Positions 15,354 to 23,231 of a DNA stretch of 34,719 nucleotides are shown here, piece by piece (the first letter of the stretch is position 1; every line of letters begins with the position of its first letter). The position numbers and the translations under genes were made by a program. Location: assembly GCA_017525225.1 (NCBI GenBank), contig JAFXTB010000050.1, positions 1 to 34,719 of the forward strand, read 5' to 3'. The stretch is from Kiritimatiellia bacterium (GTDB lineage: Bacteria; Verrucomicrobiota; Kiritimatiellia; RFP12; UBA1067). The notes under the pieces were generated by a model. The model was not told where the DNA came from, did no database searches, and saw only the letters and a program-made list of their open reading frames with translations.

Positions 15354-17104
15354 GGATCGCCTTTCTGGCGGCGGTGTTCACCGTAGATACCGTGCTGACC
15401 GACGGCACGAAGACGTCCGAGACGGTCGATGTACCGGTGAAGGACGGCATCGTCCACTTCGTCTGGCCCAGGGAGAAGGTGCCTGCGAACTTCAAGGAGG
15501 TGTCGGTGACGCCCGATTTCGCGACGGCGAAGAAGGGCGAGGACGGCTACTGGGTGCTGTCCGACAACACATACGGTACATACCGGCTCGACAACGGGCG
15601 GTATCTGCAGAATTGGCATGTCCCCATGCCGATGTTCGGGATGAAGACCCCGCGTTCGACGTACTGCGCCATCGTGAAGGGGATGCCGTATTCGCTCGAT
15701 CTCCTGGTGTGCGCGAAGGACGGCGTATATTCGCAGAGCGCCGTGTTCTCCGCCGCAAGGGATATTGAGTTGTACGAGGACATCTGCATCGACTACCATT
15801 TCCTGGAGGGTGGCGATGCCGACTATTCCGGCATTGCGCGCTGCTACCGCCGGTACCAGCTCGGCCGTGGCGCGGCCGTTCCGCTCGCGGAGAAGGCGAA
15901 AGGCAACCCGCTGCTCGCCTACGCCGTCACGAACATCGAGGTGCGCATACGCCAGGCGTGGAAGCCCGTGCCGACGCCGGAGCCGGAGCAGGTAACGCGC
16001 AACGAGCCGCCGGTGAAGCCTGTCGTCACTTTCGACCGCGTGAAGGAGATCGTGGACGAATGCGTGCGGCAGGGTGTGGCCGGCGCGGAGTTCTGCCTCG
16101 TGGGATGGAACGTCGGCGGGCACGATGGGCGCTATCCGCAGATATTCCCCGTGGAGCCTTCGCTCGGCGGCGAGGCGAAGCTCAAGGAGGCCATCGCCTA
16201 TACGCAGTCCCGAGGCTACCAGATCGTGGGGCATTCGTCGTTCCGCGACTGCTACATGATCGCCGACACGTGGGACAGCGAGTATGTCGTGGAGAAGAAC
16301 CCCGACGGCACCCTGAAGCGCGGCCGCACGACGTATGGTGGAGGGCGCCTCTTCACGATGTGTCCGCAGCGCGCCTACGAGCGGTTCTGCCCGAAGCAGT
16401 GCGCCGAGATGAAGGCGCTCGGCTTCAGGGGGCTGTTCTACGTGGATGTGACGACATGCCGGCGCCTGTATCCCTGCCCCGATCCGCGGCACAGGCTGAA
16501 CAACGGCCAGCGTGCCGTGTGGGAGAACAACATAATGCGCGAGATCTCCGCGAACTTCGGAGGCGTTGCCTCGGAAGGGGCGTGCGACTTCTGCGCGCTG
16601 ACGTGCGAATCGGGGCTCACGGTGCAGTGGGTTAAGCCGTTCGAACCGCCCAGGAACGCGATGGTCGATGGCTACATCCCCCTCTGGCAGCTCGTATACC
16701 ACGGCATCATCGTGTCGACGCCGTTCCGCACGATGATCAACTGTCCTGCCAATCCCGACCGCCGCTTCGCGCTCAAGCTCGTGGAGTTCGGTGGTCGCCC
16801 GACGTTCTACTGGCACAGCGTGTTCGTCACAGGCCGGCCGCCAAGCATGGGAACCGTCGACCTCGAGGCCACAACGGACGAGAAGATGCGCCAGGGCGTG
16901 GCGTGGATGAAGACCGGCCACGACGAGTTCGCGCGCCGCAGCAGCCTGCAGTTCGCCTTCATGGAACGCCATGAGAAGGCGGCCGAAGGCGTGGTCCGCA
17001 TATCCTACTCCAACGGTGCGCGGATATACGTGAACTACAACGACGCGCCGGTCTCGGTCGATGGCGTCGCCGTACCTGCGATGGACTACGCCCTGTCGCA
17101 GTAG
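15344..17104 (+). CDS. Glycoside-hydrolase-like barrel protein (DUF5696/GH101-like appearance)
   Basis: This encodes 586 residues from the ATG at 15344 (MQIGIAFLAAVFTVDT, possibly a short signal), with AGGGGGAGACGAG upstream; it overlaps the previous gene by 10 bases. A beta-rich N-terminal half (about 15-190) leads to a barrel-like half from about 228 (VTFDRVKEIVDECVRQGV). The stretch CLVGWNVGGHDGRYPQ followed by GG..LKEAIAYTQSRGYQIVGHSSFRDCY recalls the loop pattern of DUF5696-type proteins and of GH101-like endo-glycosidases. Candidate acids are in FYVDVTT (about 364) and GVASEGACDF (about 409). That resemblance is from memory. It is probably a glycosidase paired with the preceding gene; the export signal is uncertain. 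Confidence 0.55.
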   Translation: MQIGIAFLAAVFTVDTVLTDGTKTSETVDVPVKDGIVHFVWPREKVPANFKEVSVTPDFATAKKGEDGYWVLSDNTYGTYRLDNGRYLQNWHVPMPMFGMKTPRSTYCAIVKGMPYSLDLLVCAKDGVYSQSAVFSAARDIELYEDICIDYHFLEGGDADYSGIARCYRRYQLGRGAAVPLAEKAKGNPLLAYAVTNIEVRIRQAWKPVPTPEPEQVTRNEPPVKPVVTFDRVKEIVDECVRQGVAGAEFCLVGWNVGGHDGRYPQIFPVEPSLGGEAKLKEAIAYTQSRGYQIVGHSSFRDCYMIADTWDSEYVVEKNPDGTLKRGRTTYGGGRLFTMCPQRAYERFCPKQCAEMKALGFRGLFYVDVTTCRRLYPCPDPRHRLNNGQRAVWENNIMREISANFGGVASEGACDFCALTCESGLTVQWVKPFEPPRNAMVDGYIPLWQLVYHGIIVSTPFRTMINCPANPDRRFALKLVEFGGRPTFYWHSVFVTGRPPSMGTVDLEATTDEKMRQGVAWMKTGHDEFARRSSLQFAFMERHEKAAEGVVRISYSNGARIYVNYNDAPVSVDGVAVPAMDYALSQ

Positions 17105-18226
17105 GTGCAAACTCGTTTTCCCACGGATCTTGCCGTGAAGATCGGACTATCCCATCGAAGAGGCTGGATGCTTGCGGGCTTTGCCGCCGCGTTCCTAGTG
17201 GGAGACATGTTCCTTGCCGTACGAGGCGCGTCGACGAGGTCCGTGGAATTCCTGTATGGAGTGGCGGGTTTTTCCCTTGCGCAGGTGTTCTGGACGGTCG
17301 GCCAGCTCCGCGAGGCGCGGCCCGACTGGCGCGTCTTCCTCGCGCTGGCGGTTCCGCTCTCCGCGTTTGCGCTCGTGCGCCTGCGTCCGCCGGTCCTCCC
17401 GCCCGCTGCGGAGGTGGCGGTATGCATCTACTCCATCCTCACGGCGCTTTCACTCTCGGTGGCGGTCTCGACGCGGCGCGTTTTCTATGTCTGCGGCATC
17501 GCCCTGCTGCTTTTCTCCGACCTTATGATCGGCATGCGCTTCGTGAGGCTGCCGGGCAGCGGAGAGCTGATCGGTCCCCTGTACATCGCGGCGGAGGCAT
17601 GCCTGCTCGCATCGTTCTTCTGGGGCGGCGAATGGCGTATCTCGCATGGACGCATCAGCCTCAGATGGTACGCCATCGTCGGCGGGCTGGCCGCTTTCGC
17701 CTGCTTCGTCGTGGCCGCATGCTGCTATCCGGGCGGCGGATACAATCCGTTCCGCCAGATGCTCAGCGCGCTCGGTCGCACCGAGGTGCGCAGGATAGCC
17801 TATCCTCCATGTCACCACTGGTTCCTCGCCGGGATGTTCCTTGCCGCCGCGAGCGTGGCGGGCGTGTGGGCGCATCTTTCGCGTCGCTACGAGGGATGGC
17901 GGCGTCTCGCGGCAGGCTGGGGCGGCGCGCTGAACGTGGCCGGGCTTCTCACCATAGCGCTCGTGCCGGAGAACGTGCTTGTCGAGATCCACAACACCGG
18001 ATGCCACCTCGCCGTGGCCGGCGGTGCCATTGTGGCAGCTGCGCGCTTCCGCAAGGGAGGGGATCTCGTCTGGGGATGCTGGTTCCTGGTTCTCATCGCC
18101 TTCTTCACGGTGTGCCTCGAGGTCAAGGGAATACCTTTCAACCCGTGGGTCACATCTACGCAGAAGGCGCTGATTCTCTCCTTTGCCGCATGGGCCGGCT
18201 GGATCGCCTGGCAAGAAACTCCATAA
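17105..18226 (+). CDS. Polytopic membrane protein, YhhN (lysoplasmalogenase-like) plus DUF998-like fusion
   Basis: Up to 373 residues and mostly hydrophobic, with about nine to ten helices. The GTG at 17105 abuts the previous stop but has no ribosome-binding site. The ATG at 17168 (MLAGFAAAFLVGDMFLAV) has GAAGAGG just ahead and is a serious alternative. The first half (to about residue 170) looks like YhhN/TMEM86: FLVGDMFLAVRG, FLYGVAGFSLAQVFWT and a late ALLLFSDLMIGMRF. Animal TMEM86 members hydrolyse lysoplasmalogens. The second half (about 185-373) has YPGGGYNPFRQMLSALGRTE and CHHWFLAGMFLAA, resembling DUF998 membrane proteins. The two-module fusion is my inference. It follows two glycosidase-like genes and precedes truB. 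Confidence 0.6.
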   Translation: MQTRFPTDLAVKIGLSHRRGWMLAGFAAAFLVGDMFLAVRGASTRSVEFLYGVAGFSLAQVFWTVGQLREARPDWRVFLALAVPLSAFALVRLRPPVLPPAAEVAVCIYSILTALSLSVAVSTRRVFYVCGIALLLFSDLMIGMRFVRLPGSGELIGPLYIAAEACLLASFFWGGEWRISHGRISLRWYAIVGGLAAFACFVVAACCYPGGGYNPFRQMLSALGRTEVRRIAYPPCHHWFLAGMFLAAASVAGVWAHLSRRYEGWRRLAAGWGGALNVAGLLTIALVPENVLVEIHNTGCHLAVAGGAIVAAARFRKGGDLVWGCWFLVLIAFFTVCLEVKGIPFNPWVTSTQKALILSFAAWAGWIAWQETP

Positions 18227-18261
18227 ACCTTCACAACCCTCTCAACCTTCACAACCCTCTC
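18226..18261 (-). repeat. Two copies of an 18-bp repeat before truB, inverted relative to the yidD/yidC array
   Basis: The plus strand reads AACCTTCACAACCCTCTC twice in a row (18226-18243, 18244-18261) and then AACC. Its reverse complement, GAGAGGGTTGTGAAGGTT, is identical to the double unit at 4260-4295. It fills the gap between the preceding stop codon and truB, leaving truB without a purine-rich ribosome-binding site. Confidence 0.93.
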
Positions 18262-18269
18262 AACCATCT

Positions 18270-18992
18270 ATGGCAAATCTCTCATCCATCTCAATGCTGG
18301 CGGAAGTCGATGGTGCGGTGCTTGTCGACAAGCCCGCCGGGCTTGCCGCGCACGATGTCGAACGTGCCGTCAAGGTGCATTTCAACCTGGTGAAGACCGC
18401 GCACGGAGCAACGCTTGATCCGGGGGCGTCGGGCCTTTTCATAATACTTCTGGGCGACGGCACCCGGCTTGCCGAGGGCCTCCTGGGCGCGGATAGCGTC
18501 TATGCCGGCCGCATGCGGCTCGGACGCGAGACGGACACCTTCGACGCCCACGGGAACGTGCTTGCTGAGAAGGACTGCTCTGCCGTGACGCGCGAACGTC
18601 TGGACGAGGTATTGAAGGATTTCCGCGGCGACATCTACCAGTCGCCACCAGCCTTCTCCGCCGTGCGCATCGCGGGGCGTCCGAACTGGGAGATAGTAAG
18701 GACCGACAAGGGCGGCGAGCATCTGGTGCATTTGTACCGGTTGTCCATCACGGCTTTCGAGCCGCCGTTTGTGTCGTTCGAGGTGTCCTGTACCAGGGGC
18801 GTGTCTGTACGTGCGCTGGCGCATGACATCGGGCAGGCTCTTGGGTGCGGTGCTTCGCTGGAGGATCTTCGGCGCATCAAGTGCGGCAGGTTCGTGGTGG
18901 AGGACGCGATGCCGTTCATGGATCTTGTGCAGCTTGACGCCGTCGCGTTCAGGTCGCGCGTGATCTCCGTGTTCGAGGCAGGCCGCCGGTGA
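18270..18992 (+). CDS. truB: tRNA pseudouridine(55) synthase TruB
   Basis: This encodes 240 residues from the ATG at 18270 (MANLSSISMLAEVDGAVLVDKPAG). An in-frame upstream extension would translate the tandem repeat into (PSQ)n, so it is rejected. TruB makes pseudouridine 55 in the T-loop of tRNAs. The catalytic aspartate is Asp50 in HGATLDPGASG; KPAGLAAHDV, YAGRMRLGRETDTFDAHG and SCTRGVSVRALAHDIG are further family motifs. The protein is short and appears to lack the C-terminal PUA domain found in longer TruB proteins. There is no ribosome-binding site in the repeat ahead of it; a start at the next Met (residue 9) is possible. ribF follows, as in many bacteria. Confidence 0.92.
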   Translation: MANLSSISMLAEVDGAVLVDKPAGLAAHDVERAVKVHFNLVKTAHGATLDPGASGLFIILLGDGTRLAEGLLGADSVYAGRMRLGRETDTFDAHGNVLAEKDCSAVTRERLDEVLKDFRGDIYQSPPAFSAVRIAGRPNWEIVRTDKGGEHLVHLYRLSITAFEPPFVSFEVSCTRGVSVRALAHDIGQALGCGASLEDLRRIKCGRFVVEDAMPFMDLVQLDAVAFRSRVISVFEAGRR

Positions 18993-19023
18993 GGGCCAGG
19001 TACAGAGGCAGGGTGCACAGCAT

Positions 19024-19896
19024 ATGAATCTGGCGGTAGGTTTCTTCGACGGCGTGCATCTCGGCCACAGGGGTATACTGTCCCGGGCCGATGCGGCGCT
19101 GACCTTTCTGGAGCATCCGCTGTCGGTACTTGCACCTGAGAAGTCGCCGCCGCTCTTGATGACGCCTGAGGAGCGCCTGGTTGCCATCGCCTCCGCCCTT
19201 GACGGTTCCAACGGCATTAACGGTGTTGACCGGGTAAGGGCGCTGCCGTTCACGCGCGAACTGGCCGCGGAATTGCCGGAAAGCTTTGCGGACTGGCTAA
19301 GGCGCAGCTATCCGGGGCTTGAGACTGTCTTCTGCGGACCCAACTGGAGATTCGGCGCGGGTGGTACGGGTGATGCGGATTTCCTGCGGGCCAGGGGCTT
19401 TGCGGTGGAGACGGTCCCCATGGTGCGCCATGAAGGCGAGCCGATATCGTCCACACGCATACGCGCCGCGCTGAAGGCGGGCGACCTGCCGCTGGCGAAC
19501 GCCATGCTGGGCAGTCCCTTCCATATCTCCGGAGAGGTGGTAGCCGGCAAGGGTGAGGGACGCAGGCTCGGTTTCCCCACGATCAATGTACGCCCGGATA
19601 ATCCGAGTCTGCCGCGGCTTCTGCCTTCTGGCGTGTATGTGGTGGAGACGCAACATGGCCGTGCCGTGGCGAACTGGGGGCTTGCGCCCACGATGGGTGC
19701 GAGGGCCTGGCCAGAGCCGGTATTCGAAGTACACATCCTTGAGACATCAGTGCCCTCAGCGCCTTTAGACCGCTTGGCGGTCTCGCTGTTGGGATTCCTG
19801 CGGCCCGAAAGGCGGTTCGCCTCTATCAAGGAGCTGCGCGAACAAATTGCGGCGGATGTTTTTTCCGCTTCACATTACCATCTGAATAGGCTATAA
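19024..19896 (+). CDS. ribF: Bifunctional riboflavin kinase/FAD synthetase
   Basis: This 290-residue protein has the two RibF domains. The FMN adenylyltransferase half (about 1-155) carries GFFDGVHLGH (usually GNFDGVHLGH), FCGPNWRFGAGGTGD and SSTRIRAAL. The riboflavin kinase half (about 165-285) carries GEGRRLGFPTINV, LPSGVYVV and NWGLAPTM. It makes FMN and then FAD in the cytosol from riboflavin and ATP. The start has GAGGCAGGG upstream. It follows truB by 31 bases, the conserved truB-ribF order. Its stop codon lies within the -10 box of the next promoter, so this is probably the end of the operon begun at nusA. Confidence 0.93.
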   Translation: MNLAVGFFDGVHLGHRGILSRADAALTFLEHPLSVLAPEKSPPLLMTPEERLVAIASALDGSNGINGVDRVRALPFTRELAAELPESFADWLRRSYPGLETVFCGPNWRFGAGGTGDADFLRARGFAVETVPMVRHEGEPISSTRIRAALKAGDLPLANAMLGSPFHISGEVVAGKGEGRRLGFPTINVRPDNPSLPRLLPSGVYVVETQHGRAVANWGLAPTMGARAWPEPVFEVHILETSVPSAPLDRLAVSLLGFLRPERRFASIKELREQIAADVFSASHYHLNRL

Positions 19897-19897
19897 T
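19869..19897 (+). promoter_or_regulatory. Promoter of the pseudopilin operon, overlapping the ribF stop
   Basis: TTCACA (19869-19874), a 17-base spacer and a perfect TATAAT (19892-19897) sit at the very end of ribF; the TAA stop is inside the -10 box. Transcription would begin near 19904, about 25 bases before gspF. Confidence 0.8.
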
Positions 19898-19928
19898 AGC
19901 GGCAACCAAACAGCAGAGGCTACATCCA

Positions 19929-21248
19929 ATGGCAACATTCCAGTACATTGCGCTTGACGGAGCCGGACAGGAGCAGCGCGGAACGATAGAGGCGGGCGAC
20001 CGCGCGGCGGCCATCGCGGCCATCCGTGCGCACGGTCTATTCCCGAGTGCGCTTGGCGAGGTCAAGAGCAGTTCCGCGGCGAAGGCCGCCAAGCCTGCGA
20101 AGGCCGCCAAGGCCGCGAAGCCTGCCGCCAAGAAGAGTGGTCTCAACAAGGACATAAAGATCAGCTTCAAGATGCCCAAGTTCCTGATGGGCAAGGTGAA
20201 GACCAAGGACCTGACGGCCTTCACGCGCCAGCTGGCGACGCTGGTGAACGCAGGGCTTCCGCTGATGCGTTGCATAGAGGTGCTCAAGAAGCAGAAGATG
20301 GCCCCTGCGATGATGGATTGCCTCAACGGTATATCGGAGAACATCGCGGGCGGCGGCACGTTCTCGGACGCGCTCACCGCATATCCAAAGATATTCGACA
20401 ACCTATACGTGAACATGGTCAAGGCCGGCGAGGCCGGCGGCGTGCTGGAAGTCGTGCTGAACCGTCTGGCGGAGTTCGCTGAAAAGGCGCAGAAGATCAA
20501 GAACAAGGTGAAGGGCGCGATGATCTACCCGACGGTCGTGCTTGTCGCTGCGATCGGCATAACGACGTTCCTGCTTGTCACCGTGATCCCCAAGTTCCAG
20601 CAAGTGTTCAACGACCTCCTGGGCGGGCAGGCGCTGCCGGCGGTCACGCAGATGGTCATGGGGCTTTCGGACTTCGTGCAGCACAACGGCATTCAGATAG
20701 GTATCGGCGTTGCGGCGCTGGTGGTGCTATACAAGCTGTTCGGCAAGACGAAGTTCGGCTCGTACCAGCTCGACAAGATGCGCCTGTCGATGCCGGTGAC
20801 GGGTACGCTCGTCAGGCGGACGGCCATCTCGCAGGTCACGCGTACCCTCGGTACGCTGCTCGCATCCGGCGTGCCGATCCTCCAGGCGCTCATGATCGTG
20901 CGCGACACCACTGGCAACGGAGTGGTGAAGCGGGCCATCCAGAGCGTCCATGACGCTGTCAAGGAAGGCGAGTCGATGACCGACCCGCTGGCGGCGTCTG
21001 GCGTGTTTCCGCCGATGGTCGTGTCGATGGTGCAGGTAGGCGAGGAGACGGGCGCCCTCTCGGACATGCTTACGCGTGTCGCCAACACCTATGACGACGA
21101 GGTCGACAACGCCGTGGCCGGTCTTACGGCGGCGATCGAGCCGGTCCTCATCATCTTCCTCGCCGTGGTGGTCGGCACGATCGTCATCGCCATGTTCCTG
21201 CCGATGATCAAGATCATCTCCTCCGTGTCCTCCGGCGGCGCAGGCTGA
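19929..21248 (+). CDS. gspF: Type II secretion/type IV pilus inner-membrane platform protein GspF/PilC
   Basis: This 439-residue protein has the GspF/PilC layout. The N-terminal segment FQYIALDGAGQEQRGTIEA is followed by an unusual low-complexity Ala/Lys/Pro linker (about 50-75). A first T2SSF domain (about 97-215; FTRQLATLVNAGLPL, KAGEAGGVLE) ends in a membrane helix near VVLVAAIGITTFLLV. A second domain (about 299-415; TRTLGTLLASGVPILQAL, VGEETGALSDML) ends in LIIFLAVVVGTIVIAMFLP. GspF couples the cytoplasmic assembly ATPase to pseudopilin assembly. It opens the pseudopilin operon behind a strong promoter. The ATPase, secretin and prepilin peptidase are not encoded in this window. The stop codon is the first bases of a tandem repeat. 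Confidence 0.93.
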   Translation: MATFQYIALDGAGQEQRGTIEAGDRAAAIAAIRAHGLFPSALGEVKSSSAAKAAKPAKAAKAAKPAAKKSGLNKDIKISFKMPKFLMGKVKTKDLTAFTRQLATLVNAGLPLMRCIEVLKKQKMAPAMMDCLNGISENIAGGGTFSDALTAYPKIFDNLYVNMVKAGEAGGVLEVVLNRLAEFAEKAQKIKNKVKGAMIYPTVVLVAAIGITTFLLVTVIPKFQQVFNDLLGGQALPAVTQMVMGLSDFVQHNGIQIGIGVAALVVLYKLFGKTKFGSYQLDKMRLSMPVTGTLVRRTAISQVTRTLGTLLASGVPILQALMIVRDTTGNGVVKRAIQSVHDAVKEGESMTDPLAASGVFPPMVVSMVQVGEETGALSDMLTRVANTYDDEVDNAVAGLTAAIEPVLIIFLAVVVGTIVIAMFLPMIKIISSVSSGGAG

Positions 21249-21291
21249 GAAGGTTGAGAAGGTTTGGAAGGTTGAGAGTGTTGAGAAGGTG
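21247..21291 (+). repeat. 9-bp GAGAAGGTT tandem array between gspF and the first pseudopilin
   Basis: Five units: GAGAAGGTT, GAGAAGGTT, TGGAAGGTT, GAGAGTGTT and GAGAAGGTG. They begin in the gspF stop codon and end nine bases before the GTG start of the next gene. The last unit (GAGAAGG) could act as its ribosome-binding site. It is the same repeat family as at 4227-4322. Confidence 0.88.
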
Positions 21292-21300
21292 AGAATGTAG

Positions 21301-22527
21301 GTGAAAAAAGGGTTCACATTGATTGAGCTTCTGGTCGTGGTGGTCGTGATCGCCACGCTCATGGGGCTGGTGTTCCGTCTGGCGGGCGTTGGCGGAAACC
21401 AGAAGAACCGCAACATCACCATCACCAGGATGCAGAAGCTCGAGTTCGCCCTTTCCGGCTACTATGCCGCATTCGGGACGTATCCGCCCGTGCCACTCCA
21501 CGGCACGCGCGACATATTCTGCGATGTGAACGACCATGGCATACAGATGTCGTCCGGTGGTGGTTCCCAGAGTACGCGGCTTGAATGGTCACGTGTCCGG
21601 GCCGCCTGCCTCTCGCAGCCCGTCGCCTGCGAATTCCCATACAACAGCAAGTCCCAGAAGACGGATGACATGGTAAAGCTCATGAGGCAGCGGTATGCCG
21701 ATCTTGGCGACAAGTGGGCCAACTTCGCGAACTTCGACGCGCTGGACTCGGCAAGCGCGCTTTCCGGGTATGCGAGGTCGAGCGGCTGGACGGATGTGCA
21801 GGTGTTCAAGTTCGGCGTCATGTCCTTCCTCCTGCCGCGTTACCTTTTCATGTTGGCCGGTCCCAAGGAGCTTTACGACAACGAAGGCTACAATGCCCAG
21901 TGGAGGTCGCAGAACGACATTTCGCAGATCTTCCGGTTGAGGGACGGCAAGCGGCTCTATCCCAGCGGGAAATGGGAGGATCTGCAGAGGGATACCAACC
22001 AGCGCGAAAGCCGGGATTTGACATCGGCGGACTATGACAAGGCCAGCTACCGCCAAATTCTCGTACAGCCTTCGCAGACGGTGTGTGCGCGCTGGATGCA
22101 GGCGCTGGACGGCATCGTCTCCGGCGGCCAGACGTTCTACGGCGTCAATACCCGTCTGGACCACAGCGAAGAGCATGGCTACCACTACCACGAGGGCGGC
22201 GAGCTTGGTGGCGCCCCCTGGGAGATGTCCGGAATCTATGCGCCCGGCAAGGCCAGCAACAATTCTTCGGGAAGCCAGTACATTCTCGACGGCATGACGA
22301 TTCGCGATGGCTGGGGGATGGATCTTTTCTACTATTCGCCGCCACCGTACCAGAGCTATCGGGTGTGGTCGGCAGGCCCCAACCAAAAGACGATTCCGCC
22401 GTGGATCGATTTCAAGTCGCTGCAGTCGGCAGGCGCCGAGGAGGGGTCCGGCGACAAGAACGGGATGGAGACCGCCGCAAGGTGGACGGCCGATGATATC
22501 GTGGGGCTGTCGACGCCGGCGGACTAG
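21301..22527 (+). CDS. Prepilin-like protein (408 residues)
   Basis: It starts with GTG at 21301, giving MKKGFTLIELLVVVVVIATLMG: a very short leader, prepilin peptidase cleavage after Gly4, Phe+1 and Glu+5, then the hydrophobic assembly helix. The mature region is long for a pseudopilin. A C-terminal segment (about 330-370; IRDGWGMDLFYYSPP, YRVWSAGPNQKT) resembles the closing loop of GspG/GspH-type proteins (DxWG..l.Y, SAGPD). The protein would be an inner-membrane precursor assembled into a pseudopilus. It lies directly after gspF, separated by a repeat array whose last unit may serve as the ribosome-binding site. I do not recognise a specific family. Confidence 0.82.
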   Translation: MKKGFTLIELLVVVVVIATLMGLVFRLAGVGGNQKNRNITITRMQKLEFALSGYYAAFGTYPPVPLHGTRDIFCDVNDHGIQMSSGGGSQSTRLEWSRVRAACLSQPVACEFPYNSKSQKTDDMVKLMRQRYADLGDKWANFANFDALDSASALSGYARSSGWTDVQVFKFGVMSFLLPRYLFMLAGPKELYDNEGYNAQWRSQNDISQIFRLRDGKRLYPSGKWEDLQRDTNQRESRDLTSADYDKASYRQILVQPSQTVCARWMQALDGIVSGGQTFYGVNTRLDHSEEHGYHYHEGGELGGAPWEMSGIYAPGKASNNSSGSQYILDGMTIRDGWGMDLFYYSPPPYQSYRVWSAGPNQKTIPPWIDFKSLQSAGAEEGSGDKNGMETAARWTADDIVGLSTPAD

Positions 22528-22532
22528 GGAAT

Positions 22533-22572
22533 GTTGAAAGGTTGAAAAGTTGAAAAGTTGAAGGTTTGAAAG
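22533..22572 (+). repeat. Diverged 8-bp GTTGAAA(A/G) tandem array
   Basis: Five octamers (GTTGAAAG, GTTGAAAA, GTTGAAAA, GTTGAAGG, TTTGAAAG) fill the gap between two pseudopilin genes. The GGTTGA core is shared with the 9-bp arrays, but the unit is one base shorter. Confidence 0.8.
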
Positions 22573-22574
22573 AG

Positions 22575-23231
22575 ATGAGAAAGAAGTTGAAAGAGGGTTT
22601 CACGCTTGTGGAGATGCTGGTGGTGATGGGCATCATAGCGGTGCTTTCCGGTTCGCTCATCATCGGCATGGGGCGTATCCGTAAGTCCGCGCAGCGCGCC
22701 AAGGCGCAGGAGACGGTGTCGAACACCGCCGCCGCGCTCGGCATAATCTTCCAGACCGAGATGAACTGGCCGAAGATTCTAGTCAACAACAACAACAAGC
22801 AGCTTGATGCGCGAACGAGCCATGTGTTCGTGCGGTTCAAGCTTCTGGGCCTTTCGTACGATTCGAAGACGTACAGCCATGCGACGCACAAGGGGACGAT
22901 CAAGCTCACCGGCTCCGATCGGTGCGGTGTCGTGGATCCATGGGCCTTGACTACGCTCAAGCGCAACAATTCCGCCGCGGAAGGTGATGGCGAGGAACTG
23001 AAGGTCGATACCGGCGGAACGGTCAAGGACCACATCCTCTGGTACGCCATCGATGTCGACGGCGACGGCATCACGGAAGCGTCCGTCAACGGCGAGACCG
23101 TTAAAGTACGCGCGCCCGCATGCGTATGGTGCGCCGGGGCGGACGGCGTCCTCGGGCCCTACAAGGGCAAGCGCACGAAGGCTGCCGACGACGATGTCTA
23201 CAGTTGGGCGCGCGGACAGGAGGTGGAATGA
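22575..23231 (+). CDS. Prepilin-like protein (218 residues)
   Basis: The ATG at 22575 gives MRKKLKEGFTLVEMLVVMGIIAV: basic leader, Gly-Phe cleavage site and Glu+5, then the assembly helix. An in-frame TTG three codons upstream lies in the repeat and is less likely. The mature part ends with GADGVLG ... DDDVYSWARG, like the Asp-rich calcium-binding C-terminal loop of GspG-type pseudopilins (DG..G..DDI.SW). Four consecutive Asn codons occur near the middle. It overlaps the next pseudopilin by four bases (ATGA), showing translational coupling inside the operon. Confidence 0.85.
   Translation: MRKKLKEGFTLVEMLVVMGIIAVLSGSLIIGMGRIRKSAQRAKAQETVSNTAAALGIIFQTEMNWPKILVNNNNKQLDARTSHVFVRFKLLGLSYDSKTYSHATHKGTIKLTGSDRCGVVDPWALTTLKRNNSAAEGDGEELKVDTGGTVKDHILWYAIDVDGDGITEASVNGETVKVRAPACVWCAGADGVLGPYKGKRTKAADDDVYSWARGQEVE

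Noticed and set aside
18183-18269. Upstream extension of truB encoding (PSQ)n
   Set aside because: It is translation of the tandem repeat and overlaps the previous gene; TruB similarity starts at the internal ATG 18270.
22566-22574. TTG start three codons upstream for the 218-residue pilin
   Set aside because: It lies in the repeat array and the ATG at 22575 leaves a normal prepilin leader.
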